64,000 nucleotides of DNA from contig NZ_CP025198.1 of NCBI RefSeq assembly GCF_003325455.1, forward strand, positions 2,852,001 to 2,916,000, read 5' to 3'. A program made the position numbers and the translations under genes. The stretch is from Acidipropionibacterium virtanenii. GTDB lineage: Bacteria; Actinomycetota; Actinomycetes; Propionibacteriales; Propionibacteriaceae. This document shows, piece after piece, positions 26,448 to 34,419 of the stretch (positions within the stretch are counted from its first letter, which is position 1; every line of letters starts with the position of its first letter). The notes below the pieces were generated by a model, which saw only the letters and a program-made list of their open reading frames with translations, was not told the DNA's origin and searched no databases.

Positions 26448-28136
26448 ATGCGTCTTCCCCGCAGCAGCCAGCCATTGTCGCGTCGCCTTCGCCGGGCCAT
26501 CGGTGGATCGGTCGTGCTCGCCCTGATCGCAGGAGGCGCGGCGACCAGCACCGCCAGAGCCGAGACTCTCGACGAGAAGCAGCAGCGCCTGCAACAGGCG
26601 CTGGATGTGTCCAAGGCCTCCCTGCGGAACAGCAGGGACGAGGCCGCCAGCAGCCAGGTGGACCTCACCACCTCACAGACCCGGCTCGCCACCCAGCAGC
26701 AGCTGCTCAGCCAGGCGACCGCCGACGCCGATGCCGCCAGATCCCGGGACCAGCTCCTCGGCACCCGGCTGAAGACCGCCCAGAACGCACTGGCGAAGGC
26801 CGACAAGGACGTCGCCGACGGCAAGACCCGCCTGGCCACCGAGAGACGGCATTACACGACGTCGATGAACCGACTCGTCCAGCAGTCCAGCCCACTCCAG
26901 AGCCTGGCCCTCATCACCACCAACACCGACGCCGCCACCATGGCCCAGCGGGCCCAGTGGTCGCGGGTGGCGGTCAACGTCAGCCACGATCAGGTCGACA
27001 AGGTCTCACGCCTGGTCACCCGCCTCCAGACCGCCCAGAAGACACAGGCCGCCGCCACCAAGCAGGCGGCCCAGCGCAAGAAGGAGTCCGCCGACCACCT
27101 GCGCACCACCACCAGCATTGAGGCGGAGGCGTCCGACGCCGCGGATGCCGTCGCAGCGACCGTCGCCCTCAACACCGCAGCGGCCGAGAACGCCCAGGCC
27201 CAGCTGGAGGCCGACCAGGACGCCACCACGACGATCCAGACCCAGATCGACACCACCACCCGGCAGATCGCCGAGGCCAAGGCCGAGGCCGCCCGCAAGG
27301 CCGCCGAGGAACGGGCCGCCAAGGCAGCCGCCGAGAAGGCGGCCAGGCAGAAGGCAGAGGCCGCCGAGAAGGCGGCCAGGCAGAAGGCGGAGGCCGCCCG
27401 CAAGGCCGCCGAGGAACGGGCCGCCAAGGCAGCCGCCGCCCAGAAGGCCGCCGCCGCGAGGGCGGCGAAGCTCGAGGCTCAGAAGGCCGCCCAGGAGAAG
27501 GCTCGGAAGGCCGCCGCGGCGAGGACCGCGGCCCAGAAGGCCGCTGCCCGAGCTGCTGCCGCGAAGGCCGCCGCCAAGGAGAAGGCGGCGCGCCAGAAGG
27601 CCGTCGCCGCCTCCAACAAGGCCGCCAGGGCGGCGGCCAGCTCCGAGCGCCGCAAGAACACCAGCACCAAGAAGTCCAGCTCCTCCAAGAAGTCGAGTTC
27701 GTCGAGCTCGAGAGCCAAGAGGTCCTCCTACACCGCGGGCTCCTACTCCGCCGTCGCCAACTACAACGGCGTCGACCCATGGGGCTTCTACTGGGGCCAG
27801 TGCGTCTCGTACGCCGCCTGGAAGGTCCGCACCACCACCTCCTGGTCGAACTTCCAGAACTACACCAACGGGGTACATTTCGGGAACGCCGTGAACTGGG
27901 GATACGCCGCCCGCCAGATCGGCGTGCGGGTGGACACCAGCCCGTCGGTGGGTTCGGTCGCCTGGCGCACCAGCGGCTCCGCCGGGCACGTCGCCTGGGT
28001 CACCGCGGTACACGGCGACGGGACGATCGACGTCGCCGAGTACAACTACCTGGTGTCCAGCGGCTTCGACACCCGCACCAGGGTGAACTGGAGCGCCGGA
28101 GGCTCCCAGGGGTTCGTCGGATTCATCCACTTCTGA
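26448..28136 (+). CDS. Secreted coiled-coil CHAP-domain peptidoglycan hydrolase
   Basis: A 562-residue exported protein. A signal peptide (residues 1-36, RRLRRAIGGSVVLALIAGG) precedes a coiled coil of about 200 residues, then an alanine/lysine/glutamate-rich helical stretch with internal repeats (units like KAAEERAAKAAAEKAARQKAE), then a Ser/Lys linker. The C-terminal CHAP domain has catalytic Cys about residue 452 (WGQCVSYAAW) and His about residue 514 (SAGHVAWV). This is the RipC/PcsB-like layout of division hydrolases, in which the coil holds the enzyme off until activated. ATG 26448 begins the signal; the frame is open to 26304. The AT-richer 215-base leader before it holds no recognisable riboswitch. 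Confidence 0.9.
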   Translation: MRLPRSSQPLSRRLRRAIGGSVVLALIAGGAATSTARAETLDEKQQRLQQALDVSKASLRNSRDEAASSQVDLTTSQTRLATQQQLLSQATADADAARSRDQLLGTRLKTAQNALAKADKDVADGKTRLATERRHYTTSMNRLVQQSSPLQSLALITTNTDAATMAQRAQWSRVAVNVSHDQVDKVSRLVTRLQTAQKTQAAATKQAAQRKKESADHLRTTTSIEAEASDAADAVAATVALNTAAAENAQAQLEADQDATTTIQTQIDTTTRQIAEAKAEAARKAAEERAAKAAAEKAARQKAEAAEKAARQKAEAARKAAEERAAKAAAAQKAAAARAAKLEAQKAAQEKARKAAAARTAAQKAAARAAAAKAAAKEKAARQKAVAASNKAARAAASSERRKNTSTKKSSSSKKSSSSSSRAKRSSYTAGSYSAVANYNGVDPWGFYWGQCVSYAAWKVRTTTSWSNFQNYTNGVHFGNAVNWGYAARQIGVRVDTSPSVGSVAWRTSGSAGHVAWVTAVHGDGTIDVAEYNYLVSSGFDTRTRVNWSAGGSQGFVGFIHF

Positions 28137-28179
28137 GTTCCTGAGGCTTCTGAGCTCCTGAGGCAGGGGTCTGGCGTTC

Positions 28180-28267
28180 TGTGTGTTCGCTTTGCGCCTC
28201 CAATACCGGCGTTGGCCCTCTAGCAGGAGGGCCAACGCCGGTATTGGAGGCGCAAAGCAAACACACA
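28180..28267. repeat. Very long inverted repeat, 41-bp stem
   Basis: Arms at 28180-28220 and 28227-28267 pair with one mismatch around the six-base loop TAGCAG. It lies between the CHAP gene (+) and the crcB genes (-). The outer 20 bases (TGTTCGCTTTGCGCCTCCA) recur, with one change, in the imperfect inverted repeat at 58421-58542. Confidence 0.85.
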
Positions 28268-28325
28268 GGTGGCCGACTGCCCCGGGTCCTCGGCCGACCG
28301 GGTTCGCGGAGGGCGGCGGCCGACG

Positions 28326-28379
28326 TCACCCCAGGAGCATGCCGAAGGCGGCGGCCACTACAGTGCAGAGGACGAGCAG
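28326..28379 (-). pseudogene. Relic of a crcB C-terminal end
   Basis: On the minus strand the last 18 codons read LLVLCTVVAAAFGMLLG and stop, followed by CGTCGGCCG. The adjacent intact crcB ends MLVLGTAAAGLGMLIG and stop, followed by the same CGTCGGCCG. The two tails are clearly homologous but diverged, and the rest of the second copy is missing. A recombination or an old tandem duplication would explain it. The 28268-28325 stretch beside it shows nothing recognisable. Confidence 0.65.
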
Positions 28380-28389
28380 CCGGCCGACG

Positions 28390-28749
28390 TCACCCGATGA
28401 GCATCCCCAGGCCGGCCGCCGCAGTGCCCAGCACGAGCATCCCGCCCGCATGCACCAGGCCCGCCCGGGCCCGACCCGACAGGAACAGCCGCGCCCCTTC
28501 TACTGACGCCGTGCTGAAGGTCGAGTAGCCCCCGCAGAACCCGGTGCCGATGACCGCCGTCCATGACGCCGTCATCGTGTGGTCCAGCCCCAGGCCCGTC
28601 GCCACGCCCAGGATGAAGCACGCGGTCACGTTGATGACGATCGTCCCCAACGGTGTGTTGAGACGATTGTGCCGTGCGATCACGGTGTCCATCAGGAAGC
28701 GGCTGGCGGCCCCCACTCCCCCGGCCAGCGCAACGACCAGCCAGATCAT
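28390..28749 (-). CDS. crcB: Fluoride exporter CrcB/Fluc, distal copy
   Basis: A 119-residue, four-helix fluoride channel subunit. Conserved features are GGVGAASRFLMD in helix 1, PLGTIVINVTACFILG (the family Asn) in helix 2, and the GFCGGYSTFSTASVE break motif with the Phe-box residues in helix 3. ATG 28749 overlaps the stop of the other crcB gene (ATGA), so the two are coupled and probably form a heterodimeric dual-topology channel, as small Fluc pairs do. The gene is under the minus-strand fluoride riboswitch at 29875-29948. Confidence 0.93.
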   Translation of the reverse strand: MIWLVVALAGGVGAASRFLMDTVIARHNRLNTPLGTIVINVTACFILGVATGLGLDHTMTASWTAVIGTGFCGGYSTFSTASVEGARLFLSGRARAGLVHAGGMLVLGTAAAGLGMLIG

Positions 28750-29222
28750 CGGCCCTCCCCCTCCATCGGTCGCGTCTTGAAGATCCCGCGGGCGCAGAGG
28801 ATCCCGGCGGCGGCGCACACCAGCCCTGCGGATACGGAGACCACGGCGTAGACGAGACCGAGCACGGGCGAACCGCCTCCCAGCAGCCGGTCGGTCTCCA
28901 CGGCGAAGGTCGAGTAGGTGGTGAACCCGCCGATCACACCGGTTCCGACGCCGAGCCGGACGGCCTTGCGGATCCCGGCGTCCTCACCGGTCCGGGCCAG
29001 CCCCTCCAGCAGCAGGCCGAGCACCGCGGATCCGACCAGGTTGATCGCCAGGGTCATCGCCGGGAAGTGGCCGTGCCCGGCCCCGAAGGCCCCTTCCAGA
29101 AGCGCCCTGACAAGGGTGCCGAGGCATCCCCCCGCCCCCACCAGCAGCGCCAGAGCCCACATCGAGGCCGTACTGCGCCGACCATGGCGGCGTCCACGGC
29201 CTCGCCCCGCCCCTCTTCTCAC
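28746..29222 (-). CDS. crcB: Fluoride exporter CrcB/Fluc, proximal copy
   Basis: A four-helix Fluc subunit, 158 residues from GTG 29222. The motifs are GGCLGTLVRALLE, LAINLVGSAVLGLLLE (Asn), and GVIGGFTTYSTFAVETDRLL. GTG 29222 gives a strongly basic N-terminal extension (RRGAGRGRGRRHGRR), which would hold that end in the cytosol and help set opposite topology to its partner. GGGAG precedes it within the 14-base gap after the stress-protein gene. ATG 29162 (138 residues) is the alternative and would remove the extension. Confidence 0.9.
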   Translation of the reverse strand: MRRGAGRGRGRRHGRRSTASMWALALLVGAGGCLGTLVRALLEGAFGAGHGHFPAMTLAINLVGSAVLGLLLEGLARTGEDAGIRKAVRLGVGTGVIGGFTTYSTFAVETDRLLGGGSPVLGLVYAVVSVSAGLVCAAAGILCARGIFKTRPMEGEGR

Positions 29223-29236
29223 GGATCTCCCGGTAT

Positions 29237-29794
29237 TCACGGTCTCCACGGTGTACGGGCGTCCTTCCAGTCGACGACCTCGATGGGCACGGTGAGCACC
29301 GGCCGGTGCTGATGGTGGGCCAGGTGGTTGGACACCGACCCCTCCGCCAACTCCCGGAACCGGCGTCCAGGCTTGTGGGAGCGCGATCCGACGACGAACA
29401 CCGAGGCGTCCAGGGCCCGTGCCAGGTGGGTCAGGGAGCGGTCCGGACGACCGGCCAGATACCACAGTCTCCAGTCGATCCCCACGCCCGAATCGGCGAA
29501 CACCGCCGCGGCCTGATCCTCCAGCTCTTCACGGATGGAACGCCAGTCCCGGGCCTCGGCGTCGGGGTCGATCGGGGCGTGACGGACCGTTCCGTCGCCG
29601 AACTCCTCGACGGTGTAGCGGTTCGTGTCGACGAAGGCCAGATGGACGACGTCGCCACCCAGCGACTCCGCCAGCCTCGCCGCCGTCACCGCCACCAGCG
29701 GATGCTGGCCCGGGGAGAACCCGGCGATCACCGGCCCGGACCTGAAATCGACCAGCCGCTCAAGTCCCGGCTGCGGGACGGACCGCTCTGCCAT
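29237..29794 (-). CDS. Universal stress protein family, fluoride operon
   Basis: A 185-residue UspA-fold protein. The first strand is PVIAGFSPGQHPLVAVTAARLAESL, and the nucleotide-loop region is VVGSRSHKPGRRFRELAEGSVSNHLAHHQHRPVLTVP, which keeps the G-S-V-S-x-x-L end of the ATP-binding motif. It is the first gene of the minus-strand unit, directly behind a fluoride riboswitch, and is followed by two crcB genes. Usp genes are among those known to sit under fluoride riboswitches. ATG 29794, with GGAAGGTGG about ten bases upstream. Confidence 0.88.
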   Translation of the reverse strand: MAERSVPQPGLERLVDFRSGPVIAGFSPGQHPLVAVTAARLAESLGGDVVHLAFVDTNRYTVEEFGDGTVRHAPIDPDAEARDWRSIREELEDQAAAVFADSGVGIDWRLWYLAGRPDRSLTHLARALDASVFVVGSRSHKPGRRFRELAEGSVSNHLAHHQHRPVLTVPIEVVDWKDARTPWRP

Positions 29795-29874
29795 GCGAGA
29801 CCCACCTTCCGCGGGCAGGATGCGCCCGCCTCACCGAGGACTGCGACAAGCATGGACGCCACAGCCCTTCACGA

Positions 29875-29948
29875 GACAGGGCCCATCAGCCGTACGGCGG
29901 TTCGGGGCCGGGATGCTCACCTCCGGTCCCGGGCGGGGTCCATCGCCC
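29875..29948 (-). promoter_or_regulatory. Fluoride (crcB-motif) riboswitch, minus strand
   Basis: Read on the minus strand it has the conserved blocks of the fluoride aptamer in order: GGGCGATGGACCCCGCC, then CCGAACCGCC, then GGCTGATGGGCCCTG. It is followed after about 80 bases by the Usp-crcB-crcB unit, which is the expected cargo. A GCGGGC...GCCCGC hairpin (29811-29829) lies just before the ribosome site and could be the expression platform. Confidence 0.9.
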
Positions 29949-30083
29949 AGGTCTCGCGCGGGCCTGTTCCTCCCGTCGCGATCCTTGCGCCAGCGTATAC
30001 GAGACCAACGGATCCTCCTTCCACCGTCCACGGCCGGCTCTGTTCCTCACACCTGCGCATGCCTGCGCCTGCTACTGTCGGAC

Positions 30084-30156
30084 GTGGCGATGGAACCCGC
30101 CTGGGACCGATGTCAGATGGCCCCGAACCGCCGTCCGGCTGATGGTCCCTGCACGT
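30084..30156 (+). promoter_or_regulatory. Fluoride (crcB-motif) riboswitch, plus strand
   Basis: The same blocks occur on the plus strand: GGCGATGGAACCCGCC (from 30086), CCGAACCGCC (30124-30133), GGCTGATGGTCCCTGC (30137-30152). TACTGT (30073-30078) would put the RNA start at about the first aptamer base. A 9-bp hairpin (30148-30156 with 30163-30171) overlaps the aptamer end and may be the switch. Enolase begins at 30204. Confidence 0.9.
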
Positions 30157-30203
30157 CATGGCACGTGCGGGAGACGCCGTGCACGTCAGCCAAGGAGCAC
30201 ACG

Positions 30204-31472
30204 ATGCCCACCATCACCACCCTGAACGCCCTGGAGATCCTTGACTCCCGGAGCCGCCCGACGGTCAAGGTCGTCCTGACCCTGGACGACGGCACCCGCG
30301 CACAGGCCCAGGTGCCCTCCGGAGCCTCGACCGGCACCCGCGAGGCCGTGGAACTGCGCGACGGCGACCAGTCCCGGTACCGGGGCCTGGGCGTCCGGAC
30401 GGCCGTCGCCAACGTCACCGGCCCCATCGCCCGGGAGATCATCGGGCGGCCGTTCGACTCGCTCGAGACGCTGGACCGGGCCCTCATCGCCCTGGACGGC
30501 ACCGAGCACAAGTCCGGGCTCGGCGCCAACGCGATCCTGGGGGTCTCGATGGCCTTCGCCCGCGCCCTGGCGACATCCGCCGGGCAGGAGCTGTTCGAGT
30601 TCCTGCCGTCCGTCGGCTCCCAGACGCCGCGCATGCCCGTGCCGTGCTTCAACGTTCTCAACGGCGGGGTCCACGCCGCCAATCCGCTGGACTTCCAGGA
30701 GTTCATGATCTGCCCGCTGGGAGCCCCGACGATGGCCGAGGCGGTCCGGGCGGGCTCTGAGATCTACGGGGCTCTCAGATCGCAGCTGGCCGACGCCGGC
30801 CACCCGGTCGGTCTGGGCGACGAGGGCGGCTTCGCCCCCGACATCGCCCAGCCCGAGGAGGTGCTCGACGTCATCGTGGCGGCCATCCGCGCGGCCGGCT
30901 ACACGCCGGGCCGCGACGGTGTGGCGATCGCCATGGACCCGGCCTCCTCGGAGTTCCGCGCCGACGACGGCACGTACGTGGTGGCCGGGGAGCACTTCAC
31001 CTCCGATCAGATGATCGACCGCTACCAGGCCATCGTCGACAGCTACCCGGTCTGGCTGCTGGAGGACGGGCTGGCGGAGGACGACTGGGACGGCTGGGCC
31101 CGTCTCACCGGTCGGCTGGGAGACCGGATCGAGCTGGTCGGCGACGACATCTTCTGCACCAATCCGGCCATCATCGGGCAGGGCATCGAGAAGGGCGTGG
31201 CCAGCGCCTCGCTGATCAAGCTCAACCAGATCGGCTCGGTCTCCGAGACCCTCGAGGCCATGCGGGTCTGCGCGGATGCGGGATACCGGCAGTTCATGTC
31301 GCACCGCTCGGGAGAGACTCCCGACACCTTCATCGCCGACCTGGCAGTCGCCACCGGATGCGGGCACATCAAGGCCGGGGCGCCGGCCCGAGGAGAGCGG
31401 GTGGCCAAGTACAACCGGCTCATCGAGATCTCCGCCGCCCATCCGGAGCTGCCCTACGGCCTCCCCGACTGA
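30204..31472 (+). CDS. eno: Enolase under fluoride control
   Basis: A 422-residue enolase (2-phosphoglycerate to phosphoenolpyruvate). Present are GLGANAILGVSMA, catalytic Glu about residue 207 in LGDEGGFAP, metal ligands in LEDGLAEDDWDG and VGDDIFCTN, catalytic Lys about 339 in ASLIKLNQIG, and SHRSGETPDTFIADLAV. Near the C-terminus the usual IKTGSxxRSDR is IKAGAPARGER, a difference from housekeeping enolases. Fluoride inhibits enolase, and enolase genes under fluoride riboswitches are known; this is probably a second, fluoride-induced copy. AAGGAG (30192-30197) is six bases before the ATG. Confidence 0.93.
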   Translation: MPTITTLNALEILDSRSRPTVKVVLTLDDGTRAQAQVPSGASTGTREAVELRDGDQSRYRGLGVRTAVANVTGPIAREIIGRPFDSLETLDRALIALDGTEHKSGLGANAILGVSMAFARALATSAGQELFEFLPSVGSQTPRMPVPCFNVLNGGVHAANPLDFQEFMICPLGAPTMAEAVRAGSEIYGALRSQLADAGHPVGLGDEGGFAPDIAQPEEVLDVIVAAIRAAGYTPGRDGVAIAMDPASSEFRADDGTYVVAGEHFTSDQMIDRYQAIVDSYPVWLLEDGLAEDDWDGWARLTGRLGDRIELVGDDIFCTNPAIIGQGIEKGVASASLIKLNQIGSVSETLEAMRVCADAGYRQFMSHRSGETPDTFIADLAVATGCGHIKAGAPARGERVAKYNRLIEISAAHPELPYGLPD

Positions 31473-31590
31473 TTCCCGGGCCGTTCCCCGACGAGTTCTG
31501 CCATCTGAGGGCCGCCGACGGCGATATCCGTCCGGCGACGCCGACGTGGCAGGACTCAGCCCGGACCGCCCGCACGGCTAGGGTGAGGCA

Positions 31591-32892
31591 ATGACCTCCT
31601 GGCCGGCAGAAGCGATCGCCGGGACCGTGCTCCTCGTGGTCCTGGTGTTCGCGGTCGTTCGTCCGAAGGATCTTCCCGAGGCGGTGCCGGCGGTGCCGGG
31701 AGCGCTCCTGCTGTGCCTGGTGGGCGCCATCAGCTGGACGGAGGCCTGGTCCCAGGTGACCCGGATGCTGCCGACCGTGCTCTTCCTGGCCGGGGTGCTC
31801 ATGCTGGCCAGCCTGTGCCGGGCCGAGGGGATGTTCGACGCCGCCGGCCGGCTGATGGCCAGGGGTTCCCGGGACAGCCCGGTGCGACTGCTGGGGCTGG
31901 TCTTCCTCGTCGCCTCGACGACCACCGCCCTGCTGAGCCTGGACGCCACCATCGTGCTGCTGACTCCGGTGATCTTCACCACCGCCGCGAAGGTCGGCGC
32001 GCGTCCCAAACCTTTCATCTACGGCACCGCGCACCTGTCCAACTCGGCCTCCCTGCTGCTGCCGGTCTCCAACCTCACCAATCTGCTGGCACTGAGCGCG
32101 GCGGGGATCTCCTTCCCCAGGTTCGCGGCGCTGATGGTCGGCCCCTGGCTGGTCGCGATCGGCGTCGAATACGTCGCGCACCGCCGCTATTTCGCCACGG
32201 AGCTGTCGGTCTCCTCGGGCTCAGTCCCGGCGGGCCGGGGCTCGTCGCAGGGCTCTGGGGATGACGCCGGCACGGCGGTCCCGGTCTTCTCCCTGGTGGT
32301 GCTCGGGTTGACGCTGGCCGGTTTCGTCGTGCTGTCGGTACTGGGGGCCGAACCCTTCTGGGCGGCTCTGGCCGGCGTCGCGGTGATCGGCGCGAAACGT
32401 CTCATTCGCGGCAGGACCTCCCGGAGCGCCGAGCTGAAGGATCTCGGTGCGGCCGCCAACCCGTTCTTCCTGCTCTTCGTGCTGAGTCTGTCCATCATCG
32501 TCGCGGCCGTCGTCGATCACGGCGTCGCCGCAGCGATGCGTGCGGTCATCCCGGGGGGCCAGAGCCTGGCCAGCCTGCTGATCCTGGCCCTGATCGCCGC
32601 CGTGCTGGCCAATCTGGTCAACAATCTGCCGGCCGTGCTGGTGATGCTGCCCCTGGTGGCCCCGATCGGGCCGGTGGCCGTGCTGGCAGTACTCATCGGG
32701 GTCAACGTCGGCCCGAACCTCACCTATGTCGGCTCCCTGGCGACCCTGCTCTGGCGCCGCATCGTGGCAGCCCACGATCACCGCACCGACACCGGGGAAT
32801 TCACCAGGCTGGGCCTCATCACTGTTCCCGCCTGCCTGGTGCTGTGCACAATGGCCCTGAGCGCTGCCGCTTCACTGATGGGAGTGAGTTGA
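31591..32892 (+). CDS. ArsB/NhaD-like (SLC13 superfamily) permease
   Basis: A 433-residue membrane protein with about eleven helices in two halves. Conserved spots include STTTALLSLDATIVLLTPVIF and HLSNSASLLLPVSNLTNLLALS in the first half, and NLVNNLPAVLVMLPL with NVGPNLTYVGSLATLLWRR in the second; these are the paired SNLTN/NxxGPN-type loops of the ArsB/NhaD ion-transporter group. It follows enolase by about 120 bases with its own TAGGGT six bases before the ATG, so it may be transcribed both with enolase and alone. A role in anion or sodium/proton balance during fluoride stress is inference. Confidence 0.8.
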   Translation: MTSWPAEAIAGTVLLVVLVFAVVRPKDLPEAVPAVPGALLLCLVGAISWTEAWSQVTRMLPTVLFLAGVLMLASLCRAEGMFDAAGRLMARGSRDSPVRLLGLVFLVASTTTALLSLDATIVLLTPVIFTTAAKVGARPKPFIYGTAHLSNSASLLLPVSNLTNLLALSAAGISFPRFAALMVGPWLVAIGVEYVAHRRYFATELSVSSGSVPAGRGSSQGSGDDAGTAVPVFSLVVLGLTLAGFVVLSVLGAEPFWAALAGVAVIGAKRLIRGRTSRSAELKDLGAAANPFFLLFVLSLSIIVAAVVDHGVAAAMRAVIPGGQSLASLLILALIAAVLANLVNNLPAVLVMLPLVAPIGPVAVLAVLIGVNVGPNLTYVGSLATLLWRRIVAAHDHRTDTGEFTRLGLITVPACLVLCTMALSAAASLMGVS

Positions 32893-32894
32893 CC

Positions 32895-33404
32895 ATGAGA
32901 GTCCTCGCCTGGATCGCCCCCGCCACCTGGCCGGCGGTCGTCGATGCCCTCCTCGACCACCACGGGGACGATGAGATCACGCTGGTCGCCGCCGCCGACG
33001 CCTACGCCGATTTCCCGGCCGGGCGCCTCGGCGGCCTGCTGGGGCGCCGACACCGCGACGTCGACGCCCAGGACTCCGGACTGGTCCAGGAGATGGCCCG
33101 CGATGTGCTGGCGCAGGCGGCGGGGAAGCTGGGCGACGACGTCGGCACCACGGTCCTCATCGGGCCGACCGAACGGGTGATCACCGAGGCCGCCGCCGAT
33201 GCCGACCACCTGGTGATGGCCCGCGACGGGGATCGGAGCCGACTGGGCCCGCCGAGCCTGGGAGCGCACACGAGATTCGTCATCGACCACGCCCCCTGCA
33301 CCGTCGAGCTGGTCTGGCCCGGCCAGGCACCCGGCCTGAGCACCATCCCGCCTCCCCCCGACGACGCCAGGCAGCGTCAGCCCCGCGGGCGCAGCGACGC
33401 ATAG
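32895..33404 (+). CDS. Universal stress protein family, distal fluoride arm
   Basis: A 169-residue UspA-like protein (start MRVLAWIAPATWPAVVDALL). The centre has DEITLVAAADAYADF, then VLIGPTERVITEAAADADHLVMARDGD and a closing FVIDHAPCTVELVWP. The glycine-rich ATP loop is weak, so nucleotide binding is doubtful. It starts two bases after the permease stop and so belongs to the enolase-side operon, mirroring the Usp gene on the other arm. ATG 32895 is chosen at the first strand; the frame runs back to 32844 inside the permease gene. Confidence 0.75.
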   Translation: MRVLAWIAPATWPAVVDALLDHHGDDEITLVAAADAYADFPAGRLGGLLGRRHRDVDAQDSGLVQEMARDVLAQAAGKLGDDVGTTVLIGPTERVITEAAADADHLVMARDGDRSRLGPPSLGAHTRFVIDHAPCTVELVWPGQAPGLSTIPPPPDDARQRQPRGRSDA

Positions 33405-33449
33405 GCGTGGGCGCAGCGGCGCATCGGGGAGGTCAGGAGAGATCGCTGC

Positions 33450-34340
33450 CTATCTCCCAGAACTGAGCACGGCCCTCGCGCTGTCGAGGAAGAGACCGGG
33501 GGTCGACGCCGGCTCCTGGCCGGCGCGCCAGATCAGCCCCACCTCGCGGCTGCGGGAGGTGGCCAGGGGGATGAACACGGTCCCCGGCAGCTGGAGGTAC
33601 GGATCGTCGGCGGGCAGCAGGGCGACGCCGACGCCGGAGACCACCAGTCCAGCGACGGTGGACAGTTCGTCGGACTCGAAGGCGACGTTCACCTCGACGC
33701 CCTCGTCGGCCGCCACCTCCTCCAGAAGGTCACGGGAGTTGAAGCCGCCGGGAGTGGAGATGAACGGTTCGGCTGCGACGTCGGCAAGCCGTATCCGGCT
33801 GAGCCGGGCCAACCTGTGGTCGGAGGGCAGGCACAGGGCCAGGGGCTGGCGCAGCACCTCCAGCCATCTGAGATCGTCATGGTCGGGGCGGGGCGAACAC
33901 AGTGCGACATCGGCCTCGTCGTCGCGGATCCGGGCGATGAGATCACGGCCGGTGCCCTGGTGCAGGTGGATGTCGGCGCGGGGATGGTCGTCGACGAAGC
34001 CGTGGATGAGGCGCGGCGCCAGCCAGGTCCCCAACGAGTGCATGAAATCGAAGCGCACCAGTCCGGTCTCGGGATCCAGCAGCCGTCGGACCTCGCTCTC
34101 CCCCAGGTCCAGCTGGGTGACGGCGGCGCGCAGCCGCCGCCCCAGCGCGGCTCCGCGGGTGTTGAGCGCCAGCGATCGGCCGTGACGATCGAACAGGGTG
34201 GTGCCGAGGCGCCGCTCCAGGCGTCCCAGCCACCGCGACAGGGTGGACTGCGGCATGCGCAGCTCGGCGGCCGCCTCCCCGATGTGTTCACTCTCGGCGA
34301 GGATCAGGAACCAGGACAGATCGTCTGACAGCACAGCCAC
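33450..34340 (-). CDS. LysR-family transcriptional regulator
   Basis: A 296-residue regulator. The N-terminal winged helix (residues about 5-65) shows HIGEAAAELRMPQSTLSRWLGRLERRLGTTLFDR, and a two-lobe effector domain follows (LVRFDFMHSLGTWLAPRLI, VALCSPRPDHDDL, STPGGFNSRDLLEEV). It is divergent from the MFS gene at 34420 with only 79 bases between, the standard layout for a LysR regulator and its target, so it probably controls that efflux pump and itself. GTG start. TAATGCAGATAGTGCAT in the gap is a candidate site. Confidence 0.9.
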   Translation of the reverse strand: MAVLSDDLSWFLILAESEHIGEAAAELRMPQSTLSRWLGRLERRLGTTLFDRHGRSLALNTRGAALGRRLRAAVTQLDLGESEVRRLLDPETGLVRFDFMHSLGTWLAPRLIHGFVDDHPRADIHLHQGTGRDLIARIRDDEADVALCSPRPDHDDLRWLEVLRQPLALCLPSDHRLARLSRIRLADVAAEPFISTPGGFNSRDLLEEVAADEGVEVNVAFESDELSTVAGLVVSGVGVALLPADDPYLQLPGTVFIPLATSRSREVGLIWRAGQEPASTPGLFLDSARAVLSSGR

Positions 34341-34419
34341 CAGGCTAATGCAGATAGTGCATCAGAATGAGCGTTCATATGCACTTCCATTCGTGCAGAC
34401 TACGGTTCACTGTTAAGGA

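Noticed and set aside
27006-28235. Long reading frames on the minus strand opposite the CHAP hydrolase
   Set aside because: They arise from the GC-rich, repetitive Ala/Lys coding sequence of the plus-strand gene and contain only low-complexity Gly/Arg/Leu runs.
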